Shown piece by piece: positions 38,695-49,638 of a DNA stretch of 64,000 nucleotides. The notes beneath the pieces were generated by a model. The model ran no database searches and was not told where the DNA came from. It saw nothing but the letters and a program-made list of their open reading frames with translations. The stretch comes from an unidentified bacterial endosymbiont. Its GTDB lineage: Bacteria; Pseudomonadota; Gammaproteobacteria; Enterobacterales; Enterobacteriaceae. Location of the stretch: assembly GCF_918797525.1 (NCBI RefSeq), contig NZ_OU963893.1:1178001-1242000 (forward strand). Reading direction: 5' to 3'. The position numbers and the translations under genes were made by a program. The number at the start of each line of letters is the position of its first letter. Position 1 is the first letter of the stretch.

Positions 38695-40404
38695 ATGTCT
38701 GAAGAAAAGAAAGGTCAGCAGTATCTCGCTGTGTTGCATCAGGCTTTCCCGGGTGTCGTGCTGGATGAAAGCTGGCAGACCAAAGACCAGATCACCCTCA
38801 CCGTGAAGGTGAACTATCTGCCGGAAGTGGTGGAGTTTCTTTATTACCAGCAGGGTGGCTGGCTGTCGGTGCTGTTTGGCAATGACGAGCGCCAGCTGTG
38901 CGGAAACTATGCGGTGTACTACGTGATGTCGATGGAGCAGGGTGAGAAGTGCTGGATAACCGTGCGCGTTGAAGTCGACCCCAATAAGCCGGAATATCCG
39001 TCCGTGACGCCACGCGTACCCGCTGCCGTCTGGGGCGAACGCGAGGTGCGTGACATGTACGGTCTGGTGGCTGTCGGCCTGCCGGACGAGCGCCGTCTGG
39101 TGCTGCCGGACGACTGGCCGGATGAACTGTATCCGCTGCGTAAAGACAGCATGGATTATCGTCAGCGCCCGGCCCCCACCACCGACAGCGAAACCTACGA
39201 GTTCATCAACGAACTGGGCAGCAAAAAGAACAACGTGGTGCCGATTGGCCCGCTGCACGTCACCTCCGATGAGCCGGGCCACTTCCGCCTGTTCGTGGAC
39301 GGCGAGAATATCATCGACGCCGATTACCGCCTGTTCTACGTCCATCGCGGCATGGAAAAACTGGCGGAAACCCGCATGGGTTACAACGAAGTCACCTTCC
39401 TCTCGGACCGCGTGTGCGGCATCTGTGGGTTCGCCCACAGCACCGCCTACACCACCTCGGTGGAAAACGGCATGGGGATCGTGGTACCGGAGCGCGCGCA
39501 GATGATCCGCGCCATCCTGCTGGAAGTTGAACGTCTGCATTCCCATCTGCTGAACCTCGGTCTGGCCTGCCACTTTGTCGGCTTTGACGCCGGATTTATG
39601 CAGTTTTTCCGTGTGCGTGAAGCGTCGATGAAGATGGCGGAGATCCTCACCGGGGCGCGTAAAACCTACGGCCTGAACCTGATCGGCGGGATCCGCCGTG
39701 ACCTGCTGAAGGACGACATGATCCAGACCCGCCTGCTGGCGCAGCAGATGCGCCGCGACGTACAGGAGCTGGTGGATATGCTGCTCAGTACGCCAAACAT
39801 TGAGCAGCGTACCGTGGGCATAGGTCGCCTTGATCCTGACATCGCCCGCGACTTCAGTAACGTCGGCCCAATGGTGCGCGCCAGCGGTCACGCCCGCGAC
39901 ACCCGCGCCGATCATCCATTTGTCGGCTACGGTCTGCTGCCGATGACGGTACACAGCGAGCAGGGCTGCGACGTAATTTCTCGCCTCAAAGTGCGTATCA
40001 ACGAAGTGTTCACCGCCCTGAATATGATCGACTTCGGTCTGGATAATCTGCCGGGCGGCCCGCTGATGGTGGAAGGCTTCACCTACATTCCAGGCCGCTT
40101 CGCCCTCGGTTTTGCTGAAGCACCGCGCGGGGATGATATTCACTGGAGCATGACTGGCGACAACCAGAAGCTCTACCGCTGGCGCTGCCGTGCGGCCACT
40201 TATGCCAACTGGCCAACGCTTCGCTACATGCTGCGCGGAAATACGGTATCCGATGCCCCGCTGATCATCGGCAGCCTCGACCCTTGTTATTCCTGCACCG
40301 ATCGCATGACCGTTGTCGACGTGCGGAAGAAAAAAAGCCAGGTGGTGCCGTATAAAGAGCTTGAGCGCTACAGCATCGAGCGTAAAAACTCGCCGCTGAA
40401 ATAA
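38695..40404 (+). CDS. hycE: Hydrogenase 3 large subunit HycE (precursor)
   Basis: Catalytic NiFe subunit producing H2. 569 residues, as in E. coli. An N-terminal NuoC-like domain (about 1-165) is fused to the NuoD-like catalytic domain. Nickel ligands are in VCGICGFAH (Cys241, Cys244) and DPCYSCTDR (Cys531, Cys534). The 32 residues after Arg537 are the maturation tail removed by HycI once nickel is inserted. Confidence 0.97.
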   Translation: MSEEKKGQQYLAVLHQAFPGVVLDESWQTKDQITLTVKVNYLPEVVEFLYYQQGGWLSVLFGNDERQLCGNYAVYYVMSMEQGEKCWITVRVEVDPNKPEYPSVTPRVPAAVWGEREVRDMYGLVAVGLPDERRLVLPDDWPDELYPLRKDSMDYRQRPAPTTDSETYEFINELGSKKNNVVPIGPLHVTSDEPGHFRLFVDGENIIDADYRLFYVHRGMEKLAETRMGYNEVTFLSDRVCGICGFAHSTAYTTSVENGMGIVVPERAQMIRAILLEVERLHSHLLNLGLACHFVGFDAGFMQFFRVREASMKMAEILTGARKTYGLNLIGGIRRDLLKDDMIQTRLLAQQMRRDVQELVDMLLSTPNIEQRTVGIGRLDPDIARDFSNVGPMVRASGHARDTRADHPFVGYGLLPMTVHSEQGCDVISRLKVRINEVFTALNMIDFGLDNLPGGPLMVEGFTYIPGRFALGFAEAPRGDDIHWSMTGDNQKLYRWRCRAATYANWPTLRYMLRGNTVSDAPLIIGSLDPCYSCTDRMTVVDVRKKKSQVVPYKELERYSIERKNSPLK

Positions 40405-40413
40405 GGACTCATC

Positions 40414-40956
40414 ATGTTTACCTTTATCAAAAAAGTGATCAAAACCGGCGCGGTAACCACCCGTTACCCGCTAGAGCCAATGCCGGTCGATAAAAATTTT
40501 CGCGGCAAACCCGAGCATAACCCGCAGCAGTGCATCGGCTGCGCGGCCTGCGTCAATGCCTGCCCATCCAATGCGCTGACGGTGGAAACGGATCTTAAAA
40601 CCGGCGAGCTGGCCTGGCAGTTCAACCTTGGGCGCTGCATTTTTTGCGGCCGCTGCGAAGAGGTCTGCCCGACGGTCGCGATCCGTCTGTCGCATGAGTA
40701 CGAACTGGCGGTGTGGAAGAAAGAGGACTTCCTGCAGCAGTCGCGCTTCTCCCTGTGTAACTGCCGCGTCTGCAAGCGTCCGTTTGCGGTGCAAAAAGAG
40801 ATCGACTATGCGATTGCACTGCTCAAACACAACGGGGATGCCCGTGCGGAAAACCATCGCGAGAGTTTCGAAACCTGTCCGCAATGCAAGCGTGAGAAAT
40901 GCCTGCTGCCGTCTGACCGCATCGATTTAACCCGACATATGAGAGAGGCCAGCTGA
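40414..40956 (+). CDS. hycF: Formate hydrogenlyase iron-sulfur subunit HycF
   Basis: NuoI-like 8Fe ferredoxin subunit. 180 residues. Two 4Fe-4S motifs [14 protein letters not shown] and [13 protein letters not shown], plus extra cysteines near the C-terminus ([18 protein letters not shown]) typical of HycF. Its stop overlaps the hycG start by one base (TGATG). Confidence 0.96.
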   Translation: MFTFIKKVIKTGAVTTRYPLEPMPVDKNFRGKPEHNPQQCIGCAACVNACPSNALTVETDLKTGELAWQFNLGRCIFCGRCEEVCPTVAIRLSHEYELAVWKKEDFLQQSRFSLCNCRVCKRPFAVQKEIDYAIALLKHNGDARAENHRESFETCPQCKREKCLLPSDRIDLTRHMREAS

Positions 40957-41723
40957 TGGAAAACCTACTCGGCCCACGCGACGATAACGGCATGCCGGTG
41001 CCGATGACGGTGGACGAATCCATCGCCAGTATGAAAGCGTCGCTGCTGAAAAAAATTAAACGTTCGGCTTACGTTTATCGCGTGGACTGCGGGGGCTGTA
41101 ACGGCTGTGAGATTGAGATCTTCGCCACCCTGTCGCCGCTGTTTGATGCCGAACGTTTCGGCATCAAAGTAGTGCCCTCCCCACGCCATGCGGATATCCT
41201 GCTGTTCACCGGGGCGGTGACCCGCGCTATGCGTTCGCCCGCGCTGCGTGCCTGGCAATCCGCCCCCGATCCGAAAATTTGCATCTCTTACGGAGCCTGT
41301 GGCAACAGCGGCGGTATTTTCCACGATCTGTATTGCGTCTGGGGCGGTACCGATAAAATCGTGCCGGTAGATGTTTATATTCCAGGCTGCCCGCCAACGC
41401 CCGCCGCGACGCTGTACGGTTTTGCGATGGCGCTGGGCCTGCTGGAACAAAAAATTCACGCTCGTGAGCCGGGCGAGCTGGACAACCAGCCTGCCACTCT
41501 TCTGCACCCGGACATGGTGCAACCGCTGCGCGTGAAGGTTGACCGTACGGCGCGCAAACTGGCGGGCTATCGCTATGGTCGGCAGATTGCAGACGATTAT
41601 CTGCGCCTGCTCAGCCAGGGTGAACTTCAGGTCGCGCGCTGGCTGGAGGCAGAAAACGATCCGCGTCTGAATGAGATTGTGGCTAACCTTAATCTGGTGG
41701 TGGATGAGGCGCGTATCCGATGA
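40956..41723 (+). CDS. hycG: Hydrogenase 3 small subunit HycG
   Basis: NuoB-like small subunit with a 4Fe-4S cluster next to the NiFe centre. 255 residues. Cluster ligands in [24 protein letters not shown] and [13 protein letters not shown]. Overlaps hycH by 4 bp. Confidence 0.96.
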   Translation: MENLLGPRDDNGMPVPMTVDESIASMKASLLKKIKRSAYVYRVDCGGCNGCEIEIFATLSPLFDAERFGIKVVPSPRHADILLFTGAVTRAMRSPALRAWQSAPDPKICISYGACGNSGGIFHDLYCVWGGTDKIVPVDVYIPGCPPTPAATLYGFAMALGLLEQKIHAREPGELDNQPATLLHPDMVQPLRVKVDRTARKLAGYRYGRQIADDYLRLLSQGELQVARWLEAENDPRLNEIVANLNLVVDEARIR

Positions 41724-42130
41724 GTGAAACGGTGGTGTTCAGTCAGCTGAGCCGTAAGTTTATTGATGAGAACGATGCCACGCCGGATGCGGCGCAGCAG
41801 GTGGTCTATTACAGCCTGGCAATTGGGCATCACCTTGGCGTGATTGACTGTCTGGAAGCGGCGTTGAGCTGCCCATGGGCGGAATATCTGGCCTGGATCG
41901 CCACGCTTGAAGAAGGCAGCGCGGCGCGGCGCAAAATGGAAGGCGTACCGAAATACGGTGAGATTGTTATCGACAGCAATCACATTGCACTGCTGGCCAA
42001 TGCCTTTGACGCCGCGCTCAACAAACAAACCCCTGAACAGCAGGCATGGAGCAAAACCGTGCTCAGCATGCTGCACGATATTCATCAGGAAAATGCCATC
42101 TACCTGATGGTGAGGAGATTACGTGACTGA
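41720..42130 (+). CDS. hycH: Formate hydrogenlyase assembly protein HycH
   Basis: 136-residue soluble protein needed for hydrogenase 3 maturation, not part of the final complex; mechanism unknown. The start in ATGA with hycG and an 8-bp overlap with hycI keep it in the operon. Assigned by position and overall similarity; no catalytic motif is visible. Confidence 0.93.
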   Translation: MSETVVFSQLSRKFIDENDATPDAAQQVVYYSLAIGHHLGVIDCLEAALSCPWAEYLAWIATLEEGSAARRKMEGVPKYGEIVIDSNHIALLANAFDAALNKQTPEQQAWSKTVLSMLHDIHQENAIYLMVRRLRD

Positions 42131-42584
42131 CGTTTTACTGTGTGTCGGTAACAGCATGATGGGCGACGATGGCGCGGGCCCGCTGCTTGCAGAAATGTGT
42201 GCTGCCAGGGCGCAGGGCAACTGGGTAGTGATTGACGGCGGCAGCGCGCCGGAAAATGACGTGGTGGCGATCCGCGAATTGCATCCGCAGAGGCTATTGA
42301 TTGTTGATGCGACCGATATGGGGCTTAATCCTGGCGAAATTCGCCTTATCGATCCCGACGACATCGCCGAGATGTTTATGATGACCACCCACAATATGCC
42401 GCTAAACTACCTGGTCGATCAGATAAAGGACGACGTGGGCGAGGTGCTGTTTTTGGGCATTCAGCCGGACATTGTCGGGTTTTATTACCCCATGACGCCG
42501 CCGGTGAAAGAGGCGGTGGAGAGGGTTTATTCACGGCTTGCAGGATGGATGGGCAACGGGGGTTTTGAACCTCTCACTCTTTAG
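42123..42584 (+). CDS. hycI: Hydrogenase 3 maturation endopeptidase HycI
   Basis: Cleaves the C-terminal tail of pre-HycE after nickel insertion. 153 residues, GTG start inside the hycH end. HyaD/HycI family residues: VGNSMMGDDGAGPLLAEM with the nickel-binding Asp, GGSAPENDV, and VDATDMGLNPGEIRLI. Last gene of the hyc operon; a stem-loop spans its stop codon. Confidence 0.96.
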   Translation: MTDVLLCVGNSMMGDDGAGPLLAEMCAARAQGNWVVIDGGSAPENDVVAIRELHPQRLLIVDATDMGLNPGEIRLIDPDDIAEMFMMTTHNMPLNYLVDQIKDDVGEVLFLGIQPDIVGFYYPMTPPVKEAVERVYSRLAGWMGNGGFEPLTL

Positions 42585-42592
42585 GTGAGAGG
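42570..42592. terminator. Hairpin spanning the hycI stop codon
   Basis: CCTCTCAC (42570-42577) pairs perfectly with GTGAGAGG (42585-42592); the 7-base loop TCTTTAG contains the stop. No T tract follows, so it may be a bidirectional 3' structure between the convergent hyc and asc operons or an RNA-end stabiliser. Confidence 0.5.
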
Positions 42593-42610
42593 GAGAGGGG
42601 TAAGTACCGG

Positions 42611-44053
<1,443 letters not shown>

Positions 44054-45505
44054 TTATGCTTGTGCTGCTTTGGCCTGAACCAGCGCGGTCTGCAGGGTAC
44101 GCGCTTTTTCGGCGTCGTCCTCGACCGGGATATCTTCAAATCCTAATATCAGGGTCAAAATAAACGAAAGGATGACCGCCAGCCCCATCACGCCGAACAC
44201 CCAGACGATGGTCATTGGATTGGCCGGATCGAAGAACTGCACGCTGGTAAACAGCCCTGGCGCTGCCATGGAGTGGCTGGCAAGACCTGCCACTCCCGCC
44301 ACCGCGCCGCAGATAAAGCCGCTGATAAGGCTGGCAATTAGCGGGCGTTTCAGGCGTACCGCTACGCCGTACAGGGCCGGTTCAGAGATACCGGCCATGA
44401 TGGCAGAAGCCGCTGCCGCTAGCGCCGTCTGGCGCAGTTCCGGGTTTTTGGTTTTCCACGCCACCGCCAGCGATGAACCGCCGAGTGACAGATTGGCGCC
44501 AATTTCCGACGGCATCACCATGCCTTCTTTGCCCGTTTCGGCAATGGTTTGAATAATAGTTGGCGTAAACACGCGGTGCATCCCGGTCATCACCAGCAGC
44601 GGCCACAGCGCACCCATAATCGCCACCGAGAGCCAGCCAAGATAGCCGTGAATGGTGTACACCAGCGCAGAGATGGCGCTACCGAGCCAGATGCCAAGAG
44701 GCCCAATTAGCACGATGGCCAGCGGCGCGGCAATCAACACGATCAGCATCGGCTTGAGGAAGTTTTTGGTAACCGCCGGAGTAATGCGATCGACCCAGCG
44801 CTCGATATACGACAGGCTCCAGGTCATCACCAGCGCCGGGATCACCGTGTAGGTATATTTCACTGCCGTCACCGGGATAAAGGCGAACTCAACGTGCTCG
44901 CCCTGCGCCGCTTTCGCCATCAGTTCGATAAAGCTCGGATGCACCAGCACGCCCGCAATGGCTATCGCCAGCGATATGTTGGTTTTGAATTTCACCGCCG
45001 CCGATGCCGCCACCATCAGCGGCAGGAAGAAGAACGCGCCGTCGCCGATAACGGTCAGAATGGTGAGCGTAGGTGCCCCTTTTTCCAGTATGCCGCTCAT
45101 CTCAAGGATCATCGCCAGCAGCTTGACCATCGAGCCGCCGATGATCGCCGGGATCAGCGGGGACATAGTGCCGATCAGCGCGTCGAGGATCCCGGCGCCA
45201 ATGCGGCGCAGAGTTATTTTTTGTCGGCCTTCAGGTAGCGCAGGCTGCAGGTCGGTTGGCAGCAGGTTGACCACTTCCCGGTAGGCCTGGGAAACGGTAT
45301 TGCCAATGATCACCTGGCATTGGTTGTCATTACGCACCACGCCGAGTACGCCGCTCATGCTCTTCAGGCGCGCGATGTCGGTGAGGGTCTCGTCTTTCAG
45401 AACGAAACGCAGGCGCGTCATGCAGTGGGTGACGGCGACAATATTGTCTTTGCCGCCAAGTGCACTGACAACGTCGTTCGCCAGCGCAGCATAATTTTTG
45501 GCCAT
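44054..45505 (-). CDS. ascF: Beta-glucoside PTS permease EIIBC, AscF
   Basis: Imports and phosphorylates aryl-beta-glucosides. 483 residues: N-terminal EIIB with the phosphocysteine in VTHCMTRLRFVLKD (about residue 26), then EIIC with about ten helices. There is no EIIA domain, so it depends on an EIIA in trans, probably EIIA-Glc. Divergent from its repressor AscG. Confidence 0.95.
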   Translation of the reverse strand: MAKNYAALANDVVSALGGKDNIVAVTHCMTRLRFVLKDETLTDIARLKSMSGVLGVVRNDNQCQVIIGNTVSQAYREVVNLLPTDLQPALPEGRQKITLRRIGAGILDALIGTMSPLIPAIIGGSMVKLLAMILEMSGILEKGAPTLTILTVIGDGAFFFLPLMVAASAAVKFKTNISLAIAIAGVLVHPSFIELMAKAAQGEHVEFAFIPVTAVKYTYTVIPALVMTWSLSYIERWVDRITPAVTKNFLKPMLIVLIAAPLAIVLIGPLGIWLGSAISALVYTIHGYLGWLSVAIMGALWPLLVMTGMHRVFTPTIIQTIAETGKEGMVMPSEIGANLSLGGSSLAVAWKTKNPELRQTALAAAASAIMAGISEPALYGVAVRLKRPLIASLISGFICGAVAGVAGLASHSMAAPGLFTSVQFFDPANPMTIVWVFGVMGLAVILSFILTLILGFEDIPVEDDAEKARTLQTALVQAKAAQA

Positions 45506-45540
45506 CGGATGTCATCCTGTTAGCGTTGTGAGAAGTGTAA

Positions 45541-45552
45541 GAAACCGGTTCC
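45541..45552. promoter_or_regulatory. AscG-type operator upstream of ascF
   Basis: GAAACCGGTTCC is a near-perfect palindrome centred on CCGG, typical of LacI/GalR-family operators. It lies 36-47 bp upstream of the ascF start in the divergent ascF/ascG region. Confidence 0.6.
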
Positions 45553-45719
45553 ACATAATCATTATGAGTTTATGTGAGTGAAGCAAGAGCACCATTTGTG
45601 CATTTTTTATATTCGTGATTCCGATCACTATGAGGGGTTAAACGCGTGATATCACCGCTGCGACAATTCTTCGGCGGTGCAGTACACTGCGCTTTATCAG
45701 TTTTAAACGGAATCACGAC

Positions 45720-46733
45720 ATGACCACGATGCTGGAAGTGGCGAAGCGGGCGGGCGTTTCGAAAGCGACGGTGTCCCGGGTACTTTCGGGGAACGGCTAC
45801 GTCAGCCAGGAGACCAAAGACCGGGTATTTCAGGCCATTGAAGAGAGCGGATATCGCCCGAATTTGCTGGCGAGAAACCTGGCGACCAGGCGTACCCGGA
45901 CGCTGGGGCTGGTGGTGACCAACACCCTGTATCACGGCGTCTATTTCAGCGAGCTGCTGTTTCACGCCGCGCGCATGACGGAAGAGAAAGGTCGGCAGCT
46001 GATCCTGGCGGACGGCAAGCACAGCGCGGATGAAGAGCGGGAGGCGATCCAATACCTGCTCGATATGCGCTGCGACGCGGTGATCATCTACCCGCGCTTC
46101 CTGAGCGTTGAAGAGATGGATGAAATTGTCGAGAAATGTGAACAGCCCATTATGGTCCTCAACCGTCGCCTGCGAAGAAACAGCAGCCAGAGCGTCTGGT
46201 CCGATCACAAAGCCTCCAGTCTCGACGCGGTGTCTCAACTGATTCAAAAAGGCCATCGGGATATCGCATTTATTACCGGCTCGCTGGATTCGCCCACGGG
46301 GATTGAGCGTCTTTCGGGCTATAAAGCGGCGCTGGCGCAGCACCACATTCCGCTACGTCCAGCACTGATTGCGCAGGGCAAATGGAACCCGGCCAGCGGG
46401 GCGGCGGCCGTTGCTGAATTATTGTCTCGCGGCGAAACCTTTACGGCGCTGGTGGCGAGTAATGACGATATGGCGATTGGCGCCATCAAACAGCTGCATG
46501 AGCGTGGGATCGTCACGCCGGACAAGGTCTCGGTGATAGGCTTCGACGATGTGGCGATTGCGCCCTACACGGTACCGTCGCTCACAAGCGTTCGCATTCC
46601 GGTGACGGAAATGATTAAAGAGACCATCGGTCGCCTGATCTTCATGCTCGATGGCGGTGAATTCAACTATCAGCAAGCCTTCTGCGGCGAGTTGATCCTC
46701 CGGGATTCTGTCATTGAGGGTCCATATCGCTGA
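45720..46733 (+). CDS. ascG: Asc operon repressor AscG (LacI/GalR family)
   Basis: 337-residue repressor of ascFB. N-terminal HTH (MLEVAKRAGVSKATVSRVLS) with hinge, then a periplasmic-binding-protein-like sugar domain (LGLVVTNTLYHGVYFSELLF to GFDDVAIAPYTVPSLTSVR). Intact, unlike E. coli K-12 where the asc system is cryptic. Whether the operon is inducible cannot be told from sequence. Confidence 0.95.
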   Translation: MTTMLEVAKRAGVSKATVSRVLSGNGYVSQETKDRVFQAIEESGYRPNLLARNLATRRTRTLGLVVTNTLYHGVYFSELLFHAARMTEEKGRQLILADGKHSADEEREAIQYLLDMRCDAVIIYPRFLSVEEMDEIVEKCEQPIMVLNRRLRRNSSQSVWSDHKASSLDAVSQLIQKGHRDIAFITGSLDSPTGIERLSGYKAALAQHHIPLRPALIAQGKWNPASGAAAVAELLSRGETFTALVASNDDMAIGAIKQLHERGIVTPDKVSVIGFDDVAIAPYTVPSLTSVRIPVTEMIKETIGRLIFMLDGGEFNYQQAFCGELILRDSVIEGPYR

Positions 46734-46742
46734 CGTCGACAG

Positions 46743-46770
46743 CTGTCATCGTCACTTATGACGATGACAG
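46743..46770. promoter_or_regulatory. FhlA-type activating site upstream of hydN-hypF
   Basis: Perfect 12-bp inverted repeat CTGTCATCGTCA / TGACGATGACAG around CTTA. The half-site TGTCATCGTCA resembles those in the hyp-hyc intergenic region. It lies about 50 bp upstream of a -24/-12 promoter, the right distance for an enhancer site. There is no T tract, so an ascG terminator is less likely. Confidence 0.7.
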
Positions 46771-46815
46771 TGCCGCGCTTGTTTAACTTAATTATTATAA
46801 ATCAATCAGTTAAAA

Positions 46816-46834
46816 ACTGGCACGGTTTATGAAT
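46816..46834 (+). promoter_or_regulatory. Sigma-54 promoter of hydN-hypF
   Basis: ACTGGCACGGTTTATGAAT carries the -24 TGGCAC element and a -12 element with G at the right distance, although the usual GC is GA. Position and the upstream FhlA palindrome support it. Confidence 0.65.
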
Positions 46835-46868
46835 ATCTCCGCGCATGACTGTTATGCTGGAGAAGCAG

Positions 46869-47414
46869 ATGAACCGTTTTATAATGACCGATGCCAGTAA
46901 ATGCATTGGCTGCCGCACCTGTGAAGTCGCATGTGTCGTATCCCACCAGGCAGAGCAGGATTGCGCCGCCCTGACTCCGGAAACTTTCCTGCCGCGTATT
47001 CACGTGATCAAGGGCGTGAATATCTCTACCGCCGCCATTTGCCGCCAGTGCGAAGATGCCCCCTGCGCCAACGTCTGCCCTAATGGGGCCATTCAACGCG
47101 AAAAGGGGTTTGTCCACGTGATGCAGGAGCGTTGTATCGGCTGCAAAACCTGCGTCGTGGCCTGTCCGTACGGCGCAATGGAAGTGGTGGTCCGGCCTGT
47201 GGTGCGCAACAGCGGCATTGGGCTGATCGTGCGCGCGGAAAAAGCCGAAGCCAATAAATGCGATCTCTGCTACCAACGCGAAGCCGGTCCAGCCTGTATG
47301 GAAGCCTGCCCGACCCACGCGCTGGTTTGCGTGGATCGCGACAAGCTCGAACAGATGAGCGCCGAAAAACGCCGTCGCGCAGCCTTCGACACATCATCGT
47401 CTTTGCTGTTCTGA
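46869..47414 (+). CDS. hydN: Electron transport protein HydN
   Basis: 4Fe-4S ferredoxin-like protein required for full formate dehydrogenase H activity. 181 residues from ATG 46869 (MNRFIMTDASKCIGC), with GGAG in front; the upstream in-frame extension is not family-like. Four Cys clusters as in HycB: CIGCRTCEVAC, CRQCEDAPCANVC, CIGCKTCVVAC, CDLCYQREAGPAC. Six bases from the hypF start region. Confidence 0.95.
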   Translation: MNRFIMTDASKCIGCRTCEVACVVSHQAEQDCAALTPETFLPRIHVIKGVNISTAAICRQCEDAPCANVCPNGAIQREKGFVHVMQERCIGCKTCVVACPYGAMEVVVRPVVRNSGIGLIVRAEKAEANKCDLCYQREAGPACMEACPTHALVCVDRDKLEQMSAEKRRRAAFDTSSSLLF

Positions 47415-47420
47415 GTCGTG

Positions 47421-49637
47421 ATGAGCAGTAATGGCGTACAACTGCGGGTACGCGGCAAGGTGCAGGGCGTCGGTTTTCGCCCCTTCGTCTGGCAGCTGGC
47501 GCATCAGCTTCAGCTTGCGGGTGACGTCTGCAATGACGCAGAGGGTGTGCTGGTGCGCCTCGCGGGTAATGGGGGAGACTTTACCGCGAGGCTGCGCCAG
47601 GACTGCCCACCGCTGGCTCGAATCGACGAGGTCGACATGCAGCCGTTTAGCTGGACCACGCTGCCGGAAGACTTCACTATTCGCCACAGCGCGGGTGGGG
47701 CAATGGACACGCAAATTGTGCCTGACGCCGCCACCTGTCCGGCCTGTCTGGCGGAGATGCGCGATCCCCGCGAGCGCCGTTATCGCTACCCGTTTATCAA
47801 CTGCACCCACTGCGGCCCCCGTTTTACTATTATTCGCGCCATGCCTTATGACCGCCCGGCGACCGCAATGGCTGCATTCCCGCTTTGTACGCCGTGCGAA
47901 ACGGAGTATAGCAATCCTCTGGATCGGCGCTTTCACGCCCAGCCGGTAGCCTGTCCGGACTGCGGGCCGGAGCTGGAATGGCGCGCGGGAGCGTCGATGG
48001 CAACCCGCGAGCAGGCCCTGAAAGCGGCAGTTGAGAGGCTAAAAAGCGGCGGGATCGTGGCCATCAAAGGCCTGGGCGGATTTCACCTCGCCTGTGACGC
48101 CCTTAACCCGCAGGCGGTGGCAACGCTTCGGACACGTAAACAGCGTCCGGCGAAACCGCTGGCGATCATGCTCCCGCAGGCAGATGGCCTGCCGGAAACC
48201 CTGCGAACCCTTCTGCACTCTCCCGCTGCGCCCATCGTGCTCACGCCAAAAGCGTGGCTGCCTGACTTCCCGGCCGGAATTGCGCCAGGCCTGGGCTGCG
48301 TGGGGGTGATGCTTCCCGCGAACCCGCTGCAGCATCTGCTGATGATGGACTGCCAGCGTCCGCTGGTGATGACCTCCGGCAACCTTAACGGGAGGCCGCC
48401 CGTTCTCGGTAATCAACAGGCGCTGGACGAACTCGGGGAGATTGCCGACGGTTTTCTGTTGCATAACCGCGACATCCTGCAGCGTATGGATGATTCGGTA
48501 ATGGATCAGGATGGCGTAATGCTGCGCCGTGCGCGCGGTTTTGTACCGGATGCCATCACGTTACCTGCCGGTTTTACTGATATTCCCGCCATGTTATGTA
48601 CCGGGGCAGAAATGAAAAATACCTTCTGCATGGTGCGTGGTCGCCAGGCGGTGCTCAGCCAGCATTTTGGCGATCTCAGTGATGAGGGTGTTGAAGGACA
48701 GTGGCGCCAGGCGCTGTCGGTGATGCAGGACATGTATGCTTTTCGGGCACAGCACGTGGTGTGTGATGCTCATCCTGGCTACCACGCCCGGCAATGGGCG
48801 CAGGAGCAGGCGTTACCCGTCGAAACCGTCCTGCACCATCACGCGCACGCGGCGGCGTGTCTTGCCGAAAACGGCTGGCCGCTTGACGGTGGCGATGTCA
48901 TTGCCCTGACGCTGGACGGAATTGGCATGGGAGAGCGCGGCGAACTGTGGGGCGGGGAGTGCCTGCGGGTGAACTACGCTGGCTGCGAACATCTGGGGGG
49001 GCTGCCTGCGGTGGCGCTACCGGGTGGCGATCTGGCGGCACGCCAGCCGTGGCGCAATTTACTCGCTCACTGCCTGGCGTTTGTGCCTGACTGGCAGCGC
49101 TATCCGCAAACCGAGTACGTGCAAGCGCAGAACTGGCCGCTGCTTGCGACGGCGGTTCAGCGCGGCATTAACGCGCCGCTGGCCTCATCGTGCGGACGGC
49201 TGTTTGACGCGGTAGCCTGTGCGCTCGGTATCACAACACAACGTTATGAAGGTGAAGCCGCCTGCAGGCTGGAGGCGTTAGCTGCGCAGTGCCCGGGCGT
49301 TGACCACCCGGTTACGCTGTCGGTGGATAATTTTGCCCTCTTCTGGCGGCAGTGGCTCTCATGGCAGGCGCAACCCTGCGAGCGAGCGTGGGCATTTCAC
49401 GATGCGCTGGCGAAAGGGCTGGCGGATTTGGCCGCGTCCCATGCCCGACGCTTATCGCTTTCCACGGTTATCTGCAGCGGCGGCGTGTTGCATAACCGGT
49501 TACTGCGCGCGCGTCTGCGGCATTACCTTTCAGCGTTTACGCTTCTTTTTCCTCATAACCTGCCTGCAGGTGACGGGGCTATCTCCTTCGGGCAGGCGGT
49601 GGTCGCCGCCGCCCGGTCATGTTCACAAAGGACTTAA
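47421..49637 (+). CDS. hypF: Carbamoyltransferase / hydrogenase maturation factor HypF
   Basis: Uses carbamoyl phosphate and ATP to carbamoylate the C-terminal Cys of HypE, the first step of CN ligand synthesis for all hydrogenases. About 738 residues. Order: acylphosphatase domain ([15 protein letters not shown]), two zinc-finger pairs (CPACLAEM and [16 protein letters not shown] and CPDCGPEL), YrdC-like domain ([14 protein letters not shown]), and a Kae1-like domain with metal motif [15 protein letters not shown] and [19 protein letters not shown] at 47418 is an alternative start. One base before the nickel transporter gene. Confidence 0.95.
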   Translation: MSSNGVQLRVRGKVQGVGFRPFVWQLAHQLQLAGDVCNDAEGVLVRLAGNGGDFTARLRQDCPPLARIDEVDMQPFSWTTLPEDFTIRHSAGGAMDTQIVPDAATCPACLAEMRDPRERRYRYPFINCTHCGPRFTIIRAMPYDRPATAMAAFPLCTPCETEYSNPLDRRFHAQPVACPDCGPELEWRAGASMATREQALKAAVERLKSGGIVAIKGLGGFHLACDALNPQAVATLRTRKQRPAKPLAIMLPQADGLPETLRTLLHSPAAPIVLTPKAWLPDFPAGIAPGLGCVGVMLPANPLQHLLMMDCQRPLVMTSGNLNGRPPVLGNQQALDELGEIADGFLLHNRDILQRMDDSVMDQDGVMLRRARGFVPDAITLPAGFTDIPAMLCTGAEMKNTFCMVRGRQAVLSQHFGDLSDEGVEGQWRQALSVMQDMYAFRAQHVVCDAHPGYHARQWAQEQALPVETVLHHHAHAAACLAENGWPLDGGDVIALTLDGIGMGERGELWGGECLRVNYAGCEHLGGLPAVALPGGDLAARQPWRNLLAHCLAFVPDWQRYPQTEYVQAQNWPLLATAVQRGINAPLASSCGRLFDAVACALGITTQRYEGEAACRLEALAAQCPGVDHPVTLSVDNFALFWRQWLSWQAQPCERAWAFHDALAKGLADLAASHARRLSLSTVICSGGVLHNRLLRARLRHYLSAFTLLFPHNLPAGDGAISFGQAVVAAARSCSQRT

Positions 49638-49638
49638 A

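Noticed and set aside
38650..40143. 497-codon minus-strand ORF across hycE
   Set aside because: Antisense shadow of the hydrogenase large subunit; His/Val/Gln-rich composition and no family features.
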